This document shows, one piece after another, positions 13,244 through 20,661 of a stretch of DNA of 22,960 bases; position 1 is the stretch's first letter, and every line of letters begins with the position of its first letter. The notes under the pieces were generated by a model. The model was given only the letters and a program-made list of their open reading frames with translations. It was not told where the DNA came from and ran no database searches. The translations under genes were made by a program, and so were the position numbers. Source of the DNA: a virus. The stretch is from IMG/VR virus record IMGVR_UViG_3300003324_000143, positions 1 to 22,960 of that record; one strand, 5' to 3'.

Positions 13244-14046
13244 TGGTTGCCCCCGGAGAGACGCTAGAAGGCGCAATTCCTGTTCCCAGCACCTATCCCA
13301 ACCCGTTGTCGAACAACGTCAACATGCAGCCGATGGGCTGGACGCGCGGCGAGGGTGAGCGTTGGGCACAGAACGTTGCAGTGGGTTCGTCACCCGATGA
13401 CACGCCTGAGACGCCACCCGAGGAGGGTGGTGGTGCGGGGTTCTCCGACGACTTCACTCGTAGTAACCGCGCACTCGACGGCGACAACGGTTGGTTCAAG
13501 TCCGACGACGCCAACACGGCTGACTTCCAGATCAACAGCAACAAGGTTGTCGTGCCGACCGGCGCAACCATTCCTTACGGCTTTGCGCCAATTCTGCACA
13601 CCCGCGATGACAGCGACCCGAACGTTGCCGACGTGTCGTTCACCGTTGGTCGGTCCTCGACTGCTGGCAACACTGGTCTCTACGTGGTGTCTGACGACAC
13701 CTTCCAGTTCGCTCTTGGCCTGGAGTACGACGGCTCTGCTGGTTACACCGGTCTGGACATCATCACCAACGGTGCTGGTGGCCCAAGCAACTGGGACACC
13801 AACAGTGGTTGGTCAGGTTTTGTTGGCAGCACAAGCGTTGTTCGTCTGACGTACAACAACACCACCAAGATCTTCACGGTTTACCAAGGTGGAGTTCAGA
13901 TCGCCACGGTCGATGTCCAGGCTGCTCTGGATGACTACTACGGCCCAGGAACTGACTTCCCGGACATCACGGCAGTGCCCAATGCAGGGTTCATGGGCAA
14001 TGCCGACGTCAACGTGGAGTCCTTCGACAACATCATCTGCGCCTGA
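13243..14046 (+). CDS. Beta-rich, lectin-like head-operon protein
   Basis: This is a 267-aa protein with its ATG overlapping the previous stop. An N-terminal Pro/Gly/Glu-rich linker (to about residue 65) leads to FSDDFTRSNRALDGDNGW. This is the typical opening of concanavalin/LamG-like jelly-roll domains found on secreted and phage surface proteins. It is followed by repeated beta strands (VVRLTYNNTTKIFTVYQGGV) and closes with NVESFDNIICA, again common at the end of such domains. Position between portal and protease suggests a capsid-surface or carbohydrate-binding decoration. The fold assignment is by pattern, not search. There are no Cys except the penultimate region. Confidence 0.72.
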   Translation: MVAPGETLEGAIPVPSTYPNPLSNNVNMQPMGWTRGEGERWAQNVAVGSSPDDTPETPPEEGGGAGFSDDFTRSNRALDGDNGWFKSDDANTADFQINSNKVVVPTGATIPYGFAPILHTRDDSDPNVADVSFTVGRSSTAGNTGLYVVSDDTFQFALGLEYDGSAGYTGLDIITNGAGGPSNWDTNSGWSGFVGSTSVVRLTYNNTTKIFTVYQGGVQIATVDVQAALDDYYGPGTDFPDITAVPNAGFMGNADVNVESFDNIICA

Positions 14047-14846
14047 TGGACACGCTTCTCATTGAGCGGAACAACCGCCTCATCCTTGCGAACACTGCAC
14101 GGGTGGTGCGGGCAGTTACCGATGTCACTGAGGACATGGCGGCAGCCACCAACTGGGAAATCGAACAAGCATCCCCGTTCATCAAGTGGATCGCCGGGGA
14201 TTTTGTCGAGGCTGACAACCCCAACCAGAACAAGCAGTTCTGGACCAAAGAAGACCTGGCGATGGGCGAGTACTCCATCAAGTACGCCCCGCTGAACATG
14301 CTCCATAAGCAGCGCAACCCGGTGGGTTTCTTCGCGGCCACCCGGTCAGTGAATTTGGCAGATAAGGCAAGCAAGAACGGTGGCTCGATGAAAATCGAGG
14401 CCCTTTCCGGGATGTGGTCCCATGTCTTTCCTTTTGAAGCCGCCCTCATTGACCAGGCTGATGAGGCTGGTTCCTTGTTCTACTCAATGGAAGTTCGAGG
14501 AACCCATGTGCATTGTGCTGGCCCGACTGGCTGTGACCAGTACTTCGACTACATGAAGGTCGAGGACCACTGTCAGCACATTCTCGAACGCTCCAGCATT
14601 CGACACCTCGTCAACCCCACATTCCGGGGTGGCGCGCTCATCATTCCGCCCGTAAAGCCCGGGTGGTCCAGTGCGCATGCCGAGGTTTATGAACAAGCCG
14701 TCCGAGACGAAGCCAGCCGTTATGCCGAGATGACCGAAGTGGCATATCGCCAGGTCACAGACGGTGGCGCGGACATTACTCCGGCTGCCTGGGAGCACCT
14801 CATGGCCACGGTTTTGACGATGGCCGGACCGAATTCTTCAAACTGA
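14046..14846 (+). CDS. Putative capsid maturation protease
   Basis: This is a 266-aa protein with its start overlapping the previous stop. The layout resembles prohead proteases: APLNMLHKQRNPVGFFAATR, where H87 sits where the family places its catalytic His before a VG strand, then IEALSGMWSHVFPFEAAL, and SLFYSMEVRG with S147 as a possible nucleophile. Downstream, C157, C163, H175 and C176 form a Cys/His cluster that could bind a metal, an uncommon addition. It lies directly before the scaffold-bearing gene and two genes before the major capsid gene, the standard protease position. It would cleave scaffold and capsid termini during head maturation. Catalytic assignment is inferred. Confidence 0.65.
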   Translation: MDTLLIERNNRLILANTARVVRAVTDVTEDMAAATNWEIEQASPFIKWIAGDFVEADNPNQNKQFWTKEDLAMGEYSIKYAPLNMLHKQRNPVGFFAATRSVNLADKASKNGGSMKIEALSGMWSHVFPFEAALIDQADEAGSLFYSMEVRGTHVHCAGPTGCDQYFDYMKVEDHCQHILERSSIRHLVNPTFRGGALIIPPVKPGWSSAHAEVYEQAVRDEASRYAEMTEVAYRQVTDGGADITPAAWEHLMATVLTMAGPNSSN

Positions 14847-14884
14847 CGACCGTCCGAAACGAAAACCCAAAGCAAGGAGGTGCA

Positions 14885-15943
14885 GTGAACGAGTCGCTGT
14901 TGGACATCCACGACGGCCTGCTTCGGCAGACCCCAGCGGGTGCACGGCACGACGCGTCGCTGTGCCCCTTCTGTACGGACTGGGCCATGAGCGAATCCGG
15001 AATCCCTTCCGGTTACGACCGTCTGGATCTCGCTGATGCAAAGGCTCCGTATGGAGATGTGGAGTACGCCGATCCAGGTCTTCTCGAAGACGGGGTGAAG
15101 CGTTTTCCCATCGACACCGTGGCGCACGCGGAAGCGGCATGGAAATTCATCCATGAAGCCTCGGTGGCCGAGATGTATTCGGCAGACGATCTCGCCGAAA
15201 TTCGGGCCAAGATCTCGAAGGCCATGGAGCAATTCGGGACCGAAGCCAAAGACGACGAGGTTGAACACACGAAGAAATTGGCCGAAGCCAAGAACGCCGG
15301 GAAGCCGGTGCCGGGGCAACGACCAGCATCTTCGACCCCCAAAAAGAAGAAAGCCACTACCGACGCTGCATCGGAAGGAGGAACAACGCACATGGAAACC
15401 GACGAGACCATCTCCAAGGAGACTCATGAGGCCCTGCTTGACAAGGCCGTGAAGGACGCAACCGCGCTTCTCACGGTCGAGCGGGACAACCTCAAGGCTC
15501 AGGTTGACACTCTGACGACTGACAAGGCTTCGGTAGACACCGAACTTGAAAGTCTCAAGAGCGAGAACGAGCGCCTCAACGGCGAACTCGACACCGCTCA
15601 GGTGTCACTGAAGGCCGCGCAGGACGAGGCGGAGGCTCTCAAGGCTGACATCGCATCACGCGATGAAGCAGCGGAGAAGGCCACCATCGCCTCCGACCGT
15701 GCAGCGCAGGTGCGCAACCTGGGTCTGTTCCCGGAGGAGTACATCACCGACAAGGCCAGCAAGTGGGCCGAGGTCGATGACGAGTCCTGGAATGACCGTC
15801 TCGATGAGTGGAAGGCGCTCAAGGGCACTTCCGCAACCACAACCGCAACCACAACGGACACCGCATCCGCGTTGACCGGAACCCGCGAGGGTGGCACCGG
15901 CCACGAGTCTTCGGCTCGCCGCGCCATCCTCGGCCTCGTGTAG
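14885..15943 (+). CDS. Long head-assembly protein with DUF6582-like domain and scaffold-type coiled coil
   Basis: This is a 352-aa protein starting at GTG 14885 with AAGGAGGT at 14873-14880. It has CPFC at 27-30. Residues about 58-120 (YADPGLLEDGVKRFPIDTVA, then AWKFIHEASVAEMYSADDLA) match a small domain common in phage head operons, which I recall as DUF6582. A Lys/Pro/Ala linker follows (140-168). Residues about 170-300 form a long charged coiled coil of scaffold type (RDNLKAQVDTLTTDKASVDT). The end is Thr-rich. An internal start at 15392 with a strong Shine-Dalgarno would give the coiled-coil part alone. This is a candidate scaffolding protein with a longer, N-terminally extended form. Confidence 0.78.
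   Translation: MNESLLDIHDGLLRQTPAGARHDASLCPFCTDWAMSESGIPSGYDRLDLADAKAPYGDVEYADPGLLEDGVKRFPIDTVAHAEAAWKFIHEASVAEMYSADDLAEIRAKISKAMEQFGTEAKDDEVEHTKKLAEAKNAGKPVPGQRPASSTPKKKKATTDAASEGGTTHMETDETISKETHEALLDKAVKDATALLTVERDNLKAQVDTLTTDKASVDTELESLKSENERLNGELDTAQVSLKAAQDEAEALKADIASRDEAAEKATIASDRAAQVRNLGLFPEEYITDKASKWAEVDDESWNDRLDEWKALKGTSATTTATTTDTASALTGTREGGTGHESSARRAILGLV
15392..15943 (+). CDS. Nested in-frame scaffolding protein (alternative start)
   Basis: ATG 15392 is in frame with the 352-aa protein and corresponds to its Met170. It is preceded by AAGGAGGA (15375-15382) with a nine-base spacer, one of the strongest ribosome-binding sites in the window. The nested product would be 183 aa, METDETISKETHEALLDKAV followed by the whole coiled coil. 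Its size and composition are typical of phage scaffolds. The arrangement parallels lambda C and Nu3, where the scaffold is made from an internal start within the protease gene. Here the N-terminal extension lacks obvious protease residues. Whether both forms are made is inference. Confidence 0.55.
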   Translation: METDETISKETHEALLDKAVKDATALLTVERDNLKAQVDTLTTDKASVDTELESLKSENERLNGELDTAQVSLKAAQDEAEALKADIASRDEAAEKATIASDRAAQVRNLGLFPEEYITDKASKWAEVDDESWNDRLDEWKALKGTSATTTATTTDTASALTGTREGGTGHESSARRAILGLV

Positions 15944-15961
15944 GGGAGGAGGTAAGCAAAC

Positions 15962-16498
15962 ATGGCGTACACCCGTAACTTCGGGATGCGGTCCTTCGAG
16001 AACATTGTTCGAGACGGACGCAACAAGGTCCCGGCGACCGGAAACCCGTTCCTGATCGGCACCGCTGTTCAGGTTGACCCGGCTAACCCCGGTCAACTCA
16101 AGCGTCCGGCTGCGGCCTCTGCCCCCACGGCACTGAGTGGCATCGTGATCTACGAGCACATTCAGTACCAGGGCGTGGACCCGTTCCTGACCTCACCGCA
16201 GGACTTCCCGTTCACCGTGGTTCCGCTGGGCCGCTTCGCTCAGATGATCCATGGTGTCGGCACCAAGGTGTGGTTCAAGAACACCGCCGACAAGCCGCTC
16301 TACGACGGACGCGTGCAGCCGGGGGCAACCCTCGTTGCCGGTCTAGGTGGAGCAACGCCATCCATCGCCGTGGGTGACTTCCTCACTCCGGCAGCGGATG
16401 GAACCTGGCAGGAGACCAGCGACGCCTCTCTGGCGTGGCTCCAGGTGGAACAGGTCGTCAACTCAACCGGGCTTTGCGAAGCCCGCTTCACCTTCTGA
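15962..16498 (+). CDS. Capsid decoration/stabilisation-type protein
   Basis: This is a 178-aa protein starting at ATG 15962 with GGGGAGGAGG about seven bases upstream, indicating strong translation. It sits between the scaffold and the major capsid gene, the position of lambda gpD-like decoration proteins. Its content fits: NPFLIGTAVQVDPANPGQLK, PTALSGIVIYEHIQYQG, a Val/Phe-rich beta core, and a Gly-rich VQPGATLVAGLGGATPSIAV. It lacks membrane segments and zinc motifs. Decoration trimers clamp the expanded capsid. The family assignment is by position and pattern only. Confidence 0.72.
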   Translation: MAYTRNFGMRSFENIVRDGRNKVPATGNPFLIGTAVQVDPANPGQLKRPAAASAPTALSGIVIYEHIQYQGVDPFLTSPQDFPFTVVPLGRFAQMIHGVGTKVWFKNTADKPLYDGRVQPGATLVAGLGGATPSIAVGDFLTPAADGTWQETSDASLAWLQVEQVVNSTGLCEARFTF

Positions 16499-16515
16499 GA
16501 GGGGGTGGATCACTA

Positions 16516-17454
16516 ATGTCGGACATCACCAAGAAGTTGGTTGACGCTTTCGGGCGTTCCGCTGAGGACAAGCGAGTCAAGCGGGAACTGACCGAGCGCG
16601 CCAACGATGAGGCACGCCAGTACTGGGGCGACCCTAAGTGGCGTGCAGACTTCGCTGCCGAGATGACGGAATCCATCCTTCTCGGCTTCGAGTACGAGAC
16701 GCTTGTTGACCGTTGGATCGAGACTGAGACAACGGACTTCAACGGACGCATCTTCGTCCGTGAGGCAGGCGGCCTCAAGGCGTTCTACATGGCACGTGGT
16801 GGATACATCGAGGCGAGCCAACTCGTCAGCGAGGTCTCCGAGATTCCGCGTGACATGGTTGGTGTGCACGTCTGGGAGTTCGAAGACAAGTTCACCAACA
16901 ACTTCGCGGAGAGCGCGCAGACTCTGCGTGACCTCAGCACCCAGCGCATGGACGCGGAGATCAACCGCCGCATCCACACGGTCCTGTCTCAGGCCATCCC
17001 GGTTGGTAGCCCGTACTACGTGGCAACTCCGGGTCTGAGCAAGGCTGCTCTGGACAACGCCATCCGCAATGTCCAGGACTCCACTCGTACCGGCGAGGTT
17101 GTGATCGTTGGTCGTCCTTCGATGGTCGACCAGATCGTTGACTTCGAGGGTTACGGCATGGAGACCCTGGAAGAGATCCGCCAGAAGGGTGTCCTCGGCA
17201 CCTACCGTGGTTGCACAATCGTGCGCCTGAAGAATTTCAAGGACGAAGACGGTACTCCTTACCTTCCGGGTAACGAGATGTGGGTTATGGCCCGCGACAC
17301 CGGCAAGTTCGCATTCTTCGGCGGGCTCAAGAGTAAAGAATTCGAGGATTTGGACAACTGGTACTGGCACTACATCGCGCGTCGTGACACGGGTCTTCTC
17401 GTGCACCACCCGGAGCGTGCCCGTCTGCTGGTGGACAGCAACCAGCCTGCCTAG
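16516..17454 (+). CDS. Major capsid protein (HK97 fold)
   Basis: This is a 312-aa protein. I choose ATG 16516 (MSDITKKLVDAFGRSAEDKR), with a G-rich GGGGGTGG site about 8-12 bases upstream. An in-frame ATG at 16435 lies inside the preceding gene. Features fit an HK97-type shell protein: a charged helical N-arm with a long spine-like helix (RINRRIHTVLSQA region), a beta-rich domain (GEVVIVGRPSMVDQIVDFEG, TYRGCTIVRLKNF), and a P-domain/A-domain ending DTGLLVHHPERARLLVDSNQ. It is the last gene of the head operon, directly followed by a strong terminator, which is expected for the most abundant product. Confidence 0.85.
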   Translation: MSDITKKLVDAFGRSAEDKRVKRELTERANDEARQYWGDPKWRADFAAEMTESILLGFEYETLVDRWIETETTDFNGRIFVREAGGLKAFYMARGGYIEASQLVSEVSEIPRDMVGVHVWEFEDKFTNNFAESAQTLRDLSTQRMDAEINRRIHTVLSQAIPVGSPYYVATPGLSKAALDNAIRNVQDSTRTGEVVIVGRPSMVDQIVDFEGYGMETLEEIRQKGVLGTYRGCTIVRLKNFKDEDGTPYLPGNEMWVMARDTGKFAFFGGLKSKEFEDLDNWYWHYIARRDTGLLVHHPERARLLVDSNQPA

Positions 17455-17460
17455 TCCTAC

Positions 17461-17499
17461 AAAAAGAACCCCCATCCATTACGGGTGGGGGTTCTTTTT
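17461..17499 (+). terminator. Strong bidirectional terminator after the major capsid gene
   Basis: The 17-base arm 17461-17477 pairs with 17483-17499 around ATTAC, with one G-T pair. An A-run opens and a T-run closes the stem, so it could work in both directions. It ends the 7-17.5 kb head operon and separates it from the patterned non-coding DNA. Confidence 0.92.
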
Positions 17500-17503
17500 A
17501 TTG

Positions 17504-17531
17504 GCGTGACGTGTTCCGGAACAGCGTGACG
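17504..17531 (+). promoter_or_regulatory. 12-bp palindrome flanked by direct repeats at the array's left edge
   Basis: TGTTCCGGAACA (17512-17523) is a perfect palindrome. It is bracketed by two copies of GCGTGACG (17504-17511 and 17524-17531). It lies between the terminator and the first GTCGT header (17548). It may be an operator, a nuclease or recombinase site, or part of the array. No function is shown. Confidence 0.45.
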
Positions 17532-19473
17532 CGACTCGACAGGGCGTGTCGTGCAGGCTAGGCCAGGATTGGATCGGCAGGCTGTCGGTTCGGAAAGACT
17601 CCACTTGTCGTGACGGCATGGCGTGGCCGGGGTTAACAAGCAAAAGACTTGGCAAGTCGTTTTGGCTGGAACTGAAACAGACGGGTGTCAGAACTAGGCA
17701 AGTCGTAATGGCGAGGACAGCAACAAGGCCGGGTCAGGCTAGTCGTCCAGGTCCGGCAAGTTGGGTGTGGGCAAGAGTGGGTGTGTCGTCGTGGCATGAA
17801 CTGATGTGGCAAGACAAGAAATAGGCGAGTCATAAAGGCATGGCAGGTTCCCGGCGAGGTGGAGGCGCGGCGCGTCGTTCCGATCAGGGATGAGCGGTCT
17901 TGACTTGGCACGTCGAGTAGAGAAGTCGTGGCCAGACACGGGTCGTCGTCCTGGGCGGGTATGGAGTGTCGGTGCGGGATGGCCGGTACGCGACTTGAGC
18001 AGATGTGGTTAGTCGGCGTTTAGGCATGACGAGACATGGGCTGCAATGTCGGTCCGGGTAGATGTCGGGTCGGCACGAACTGAGTCGGGAACGGACTAGT
18101 CGTCGTGGCCAGGCGCGGTGTTGACATGCAGCGGACCTGGCTAGTCGTCATGGTTAGACGTGAATTTGGTTGGGCTAGTCGTCAGATGGCTGGGGGCGTC
18201 TTGTCTGGACTAGGCGCGGCAAGTCGGTTCGATTCGGAAAGGACCGGGTTGTCGTTCGGCTCGGAAGGGTCTGTCACGGTGAGGCAAGTCGGCAGAGGAT
18301 GGACGGGAGTTGTCGAGGATCGTCGTATGGGCCGGTAAAGGCAGGTCCGGACCCGGCTCGACTAGTCGCCGTGATGAGGCAAGTGGTGGGTTGGGACGGA
18401 TCGTCGGTGCGACGAGGGCGAGTGTGGGGCTGTGGCTGCTCAGGCTAGTCGGGCGGGCGCGAGTAGTTCTTGTGTCGGGATGACTCGAACAGAAAAGTCG
18501 TGCTGGCTCGTTATGGCGTGACGTGGACCGATCAAGACTTGTCGGGCGCTGTCGTCCAGGGTTGGCTTGGTCTCGTTTATGTAGCCGACTTGTCGTGGGT
18601 GGGCACGTCGGTGAGGCGGGACGGGATGTTGACTGGATGGCGGCAAGACAAGGCCCGTCGAGTAGACATGACGAGAGTTGGCGAGATAAGTCGTGCTGAC
18701 GAGGCTAGTTGTGTCATGGGTGGACGAGATAAGAAAAGTCGCCATGGGGTGACGAGACTTGGGCATGCCGAGGCAAGTCGAACCGGTTCGGGTGGACTCG
18801 AACAGACAAAGGTCCGGACAGACCTGGCATGTCGGTCAGTTGTGTCCAGGGAAGGCATGGCAAGTCGGTCCGGGCGGGCTGGTAAAGATCCAGTGATGAC
18901 TTGACTTGTCGCCAGTTGAGAAACGTCGGGGCAAGAAAAGTCGCTCCGGCCTGAGTAGGGCTGGCAGGTCGAGTAGGCGTGCGCGGTCTCGACACGGAGT
19001 GACGCGGCTTGACCCGGCTAGTCGCTGTGCGATGAGAAGGCTCGAAAAGACTGGTCGTTCTGGACAGGGACGATTTGGACGCGTATTTGTTCTCGTTGCG
19101 GCGCGGCACGACTTGTCGTGGTGGCGGGACAAGACCCGGCGTGTAAACGGCATGGCTAGTCGGCTTGACCTTGGTTAGACCTGGCCAGGCGTAGGCAGGC
19201 ACGTCGTTGTGACCTGGGCTGATGTGAGCACGCAGTAGACAAGGCAAGTCGGTGGGACATGGATGGCAGTGACACGACTCGTTCTGGCTCGTCGGTTGGG
19301 CACGTAGAGCAGGGTGCAAGACAAGGCATGTCGCGTGGATAGGGCATGACTGGTCGAGGCTGGAATAGTCGCACGGTTGTAGGCCGGTAATGGCGCGAAA
19401 AGGCTCGTCGCAATGTCGGGGTTGGACAAGACCTGGATAGTCGCATGGAAATGGCGAGCACAGACAAGAACAT

Positions 19474-19511
19474 GGCGTGTCATGTAGGCAAGGCGTGTCA
19501 TGTAGGCAAGG
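19474..19511 (+). repeat. Tandem 18-bp duplication inside the array
   Basis: The 20-mer beginning GGCGTGTCATGTAGG occurs at 19474-19493 and again at 19492-19511, giving an exact 18-bp tandem copy (8 + 2 blocks of 5). It keeps the header grammar, so it looks like a recent whole-unit duplication. Confidence 0.8.
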
Positions 19512-19826
19512 AGTCGAGACGACCGGGCCGGTTCCGACGAGGCGCGACTTGTCCAGGGCATGTCACGCTGGCTTGTCCTGTGATGGCAAGAAAAGTCGTT
19601 GCGGCTAGACGAGTTTCGATCAGACCAGGCGAGTTGCTGACGCGGCGAGAGTTGTCGTGTGGACATGGGGTGGCTCGTCACGGCACGAATAGACAAGGAA
19701 AAGTCGTACAGGGAAGTGCCGGAGCGGACCCGGGTTGTCGTCACGGCCAGGACAGAAGTAGCAGGGGTTGGGTGTGTCGGAACCGAAGCGGGGCGACTTA
19801 GACACGCGCTTGTCCAGGCTCGGCTG

Positions 19827-19860
19827 GTCATGAGGGTTAGAGAGTCATGAGGGTTAGAGA
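19827..19860 (+). repeat. Tandem 17-bp duplication inside the array
   Basis: GTCATGAGGGTTAGAGA occurs at 19827-19843 and again, exactly, at 19844-19860. It is a second recent unit duplication with a GTCAT header. Confidence 0.85.
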
Positions 19861-20142
19861 CAGGTATGGATGGTCGTCTGGATAGTGGTTGGGTCAGTCG
19901 TGGCACGTCGGACTGTCGGGGCGGGGCATAGGTCCGTTGCGTCCAGGCACGTCGAACTGGCTCGAACTGATCCGTGCGCGGCAAGAAGCGACGATGGGTT
20001 GAACTGTCATGTCGGTGCGGTCAGGGGAAGAATCGAAAAGACTGGACGCGACAAGGAGTAGTCACAGTGGCAAGACAGGCACGGAGTCGGAAAGTCGTTG
20101 GGGCAGGGCTTGTGCGCGTCCGGAGTTGAGAAGGCCAGTCGT

Positions 20143-20169
20143 CAGGAGTTGGGTCGCCAGGAGTTGGGT
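20143..20169 (+). repeat. 15-bp spaced repeat inside the array
   Basis: CAGGAGTTGGGT occurs at 20143-20154 and 20158-20169, a 15-base period (three blocks of five). It is consistent with growth of the array by slippage in whole blocks. Confidence 0.7.
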
Positions 20170-20290
20170 TGGGTCGTCGTTGTGAGTGGGCTGGTTCTCG
20201 ACGGGGGTGGGCGAGTCAGCGGGGTCGGCCAGTCGTCCTGGAGTGATGAGGTATGGCGAGGATCGCAAGGAAACGGTAAGTCGTTTGCCT

Positions 20291-20307
20291 AGCCGTATCT
20301 ATACGGC
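20291..20307 (+). promoter_or_regulatory. Array-end element AGCCGTATC with perfect 7-bp hairpin
   Basis: AGCCGTATC (20291-20299) is shared with 5607 and 22270. Here GCCGTAT (20292-20298) and ATACGGC (20301-20307) form a perfect stem with a CT centre. It overlaps the stop codon of the leftward gene at 20299-20661, so it could also act at that gene's 3' end. Confidence 0.65.
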
Positions 20308-20661
20308 GTCGGGTTCTTCTTCGATTACGTTTTCGGTTGGTACGTTGCCACCCCAGTGGTTGATGATGCCGAGTGGTCGTTCTTTTTCCGCTGGGCACGT
20401 CATTTTTGTTGGGTCGTTGCCTCCTGTGAAATTGATGCCCCATGCTTCGCGTAGTTCTTGCCAGTCGGGATGGGCGTCACAATATTGGCAATGTCCTGGG
20501 GCGTGAAGAACTCGTTGGTCACAGTGGGGAAACTGTGAAATTGTCGGTTGCGGAACTCCGAAACCCATCGCGTTGATGTCAGCCTGCGCTTTTTGGCCAC
20601 GTTTCACGAAGTCCTTGATCGTGTTGAGTTGCCATGACTGTGCACGTCCGTGTTCCTCCAT
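20299..20661 (-). CDS. Leftward Cys-containing hypothetical protein embedded between two arrays
   Basis: This 120-aa protein is read on the minus strand. It begins MEEHGRAQSWQLNTIKDFVK with a helical, basic N-terminus. The middle has FPHCDQRVLHAPGHCQYCDA, giving three Cys and several His that could bind zinc. It then runs DWQELREAWGINFTGGNDPT, MTCPAE, and a C-terminal tail ENVIEEEPDAV that echoes the VIEEE tails of the products at 436-948 and 973-1161. The composition is ordinary protein, unlike the surrounding array, so it is a real gene. The array starts within ten bases of its ATG, and no Shine-Dalgarno is visible, so its promoter must lie within patterned DNA. The function is unknown. Confidence 0.82.
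   Translation of the reverse strand: MEEHGRAQSWQLNTIKDFVKRGQKAQADINAMGFGVPQPTISQFPHCDQRVLHAPGHCQYCDAHPDWQELREAWGINFTGGNDPTKMTCPAEKERPLGIINHWGGNVPTENVIEEEPDAV

Larger units (their letters stand above)
17540..20290 (+). repeat. Non-coding G-phased pentamer array, segment 1
   Basis: About 2.75 kb with no credible gene. The + strand is built from headers GTCG-N (about 75 by hand count, a few as GTCA), each usually followed by exactly three unconstrained bases and then by 5-nt blocks beginning with G, most often GGCNN or GACNN (GGCAA, GACAA, GACTT, GACGA). The block before a header usually ends in AA, TA, TT or AT. Header spacing therefore falls on 8+5n: 33 (18657 to 18690), 48 (18690 to 18738), 43 (17742 to 17785) and 38 (17874 to 17912), with some 6-nt slips. 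G greatly exceeds C (18241-18300: G 26, C 12). Minus-strand open frames here reflect this composition. The segment ends in AGCCGTATC at 20291. Confidence 0.85.

Noticed and set aside
16435-16515. Upstream in-frame ATG for the major capsid gene
   Set aside because: It falls inside the decoration-protein gene; the translated extension looks like an out-of-frame reading, and ATG 16516 has its own G-rich ribosome-binding site.
19175-19984. Long minus-strand open reading frames in the array (also 18714-19319, 20777-21505, 21786-22328)
   Set aside because: They overlap each other in different frames, are rich in Arg/Ser/Thr/Pro, lack ribosome-binding sites and arise because the C-rich strand has few stop codons. 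The 5-nt pattern crosses them without regard to frame.
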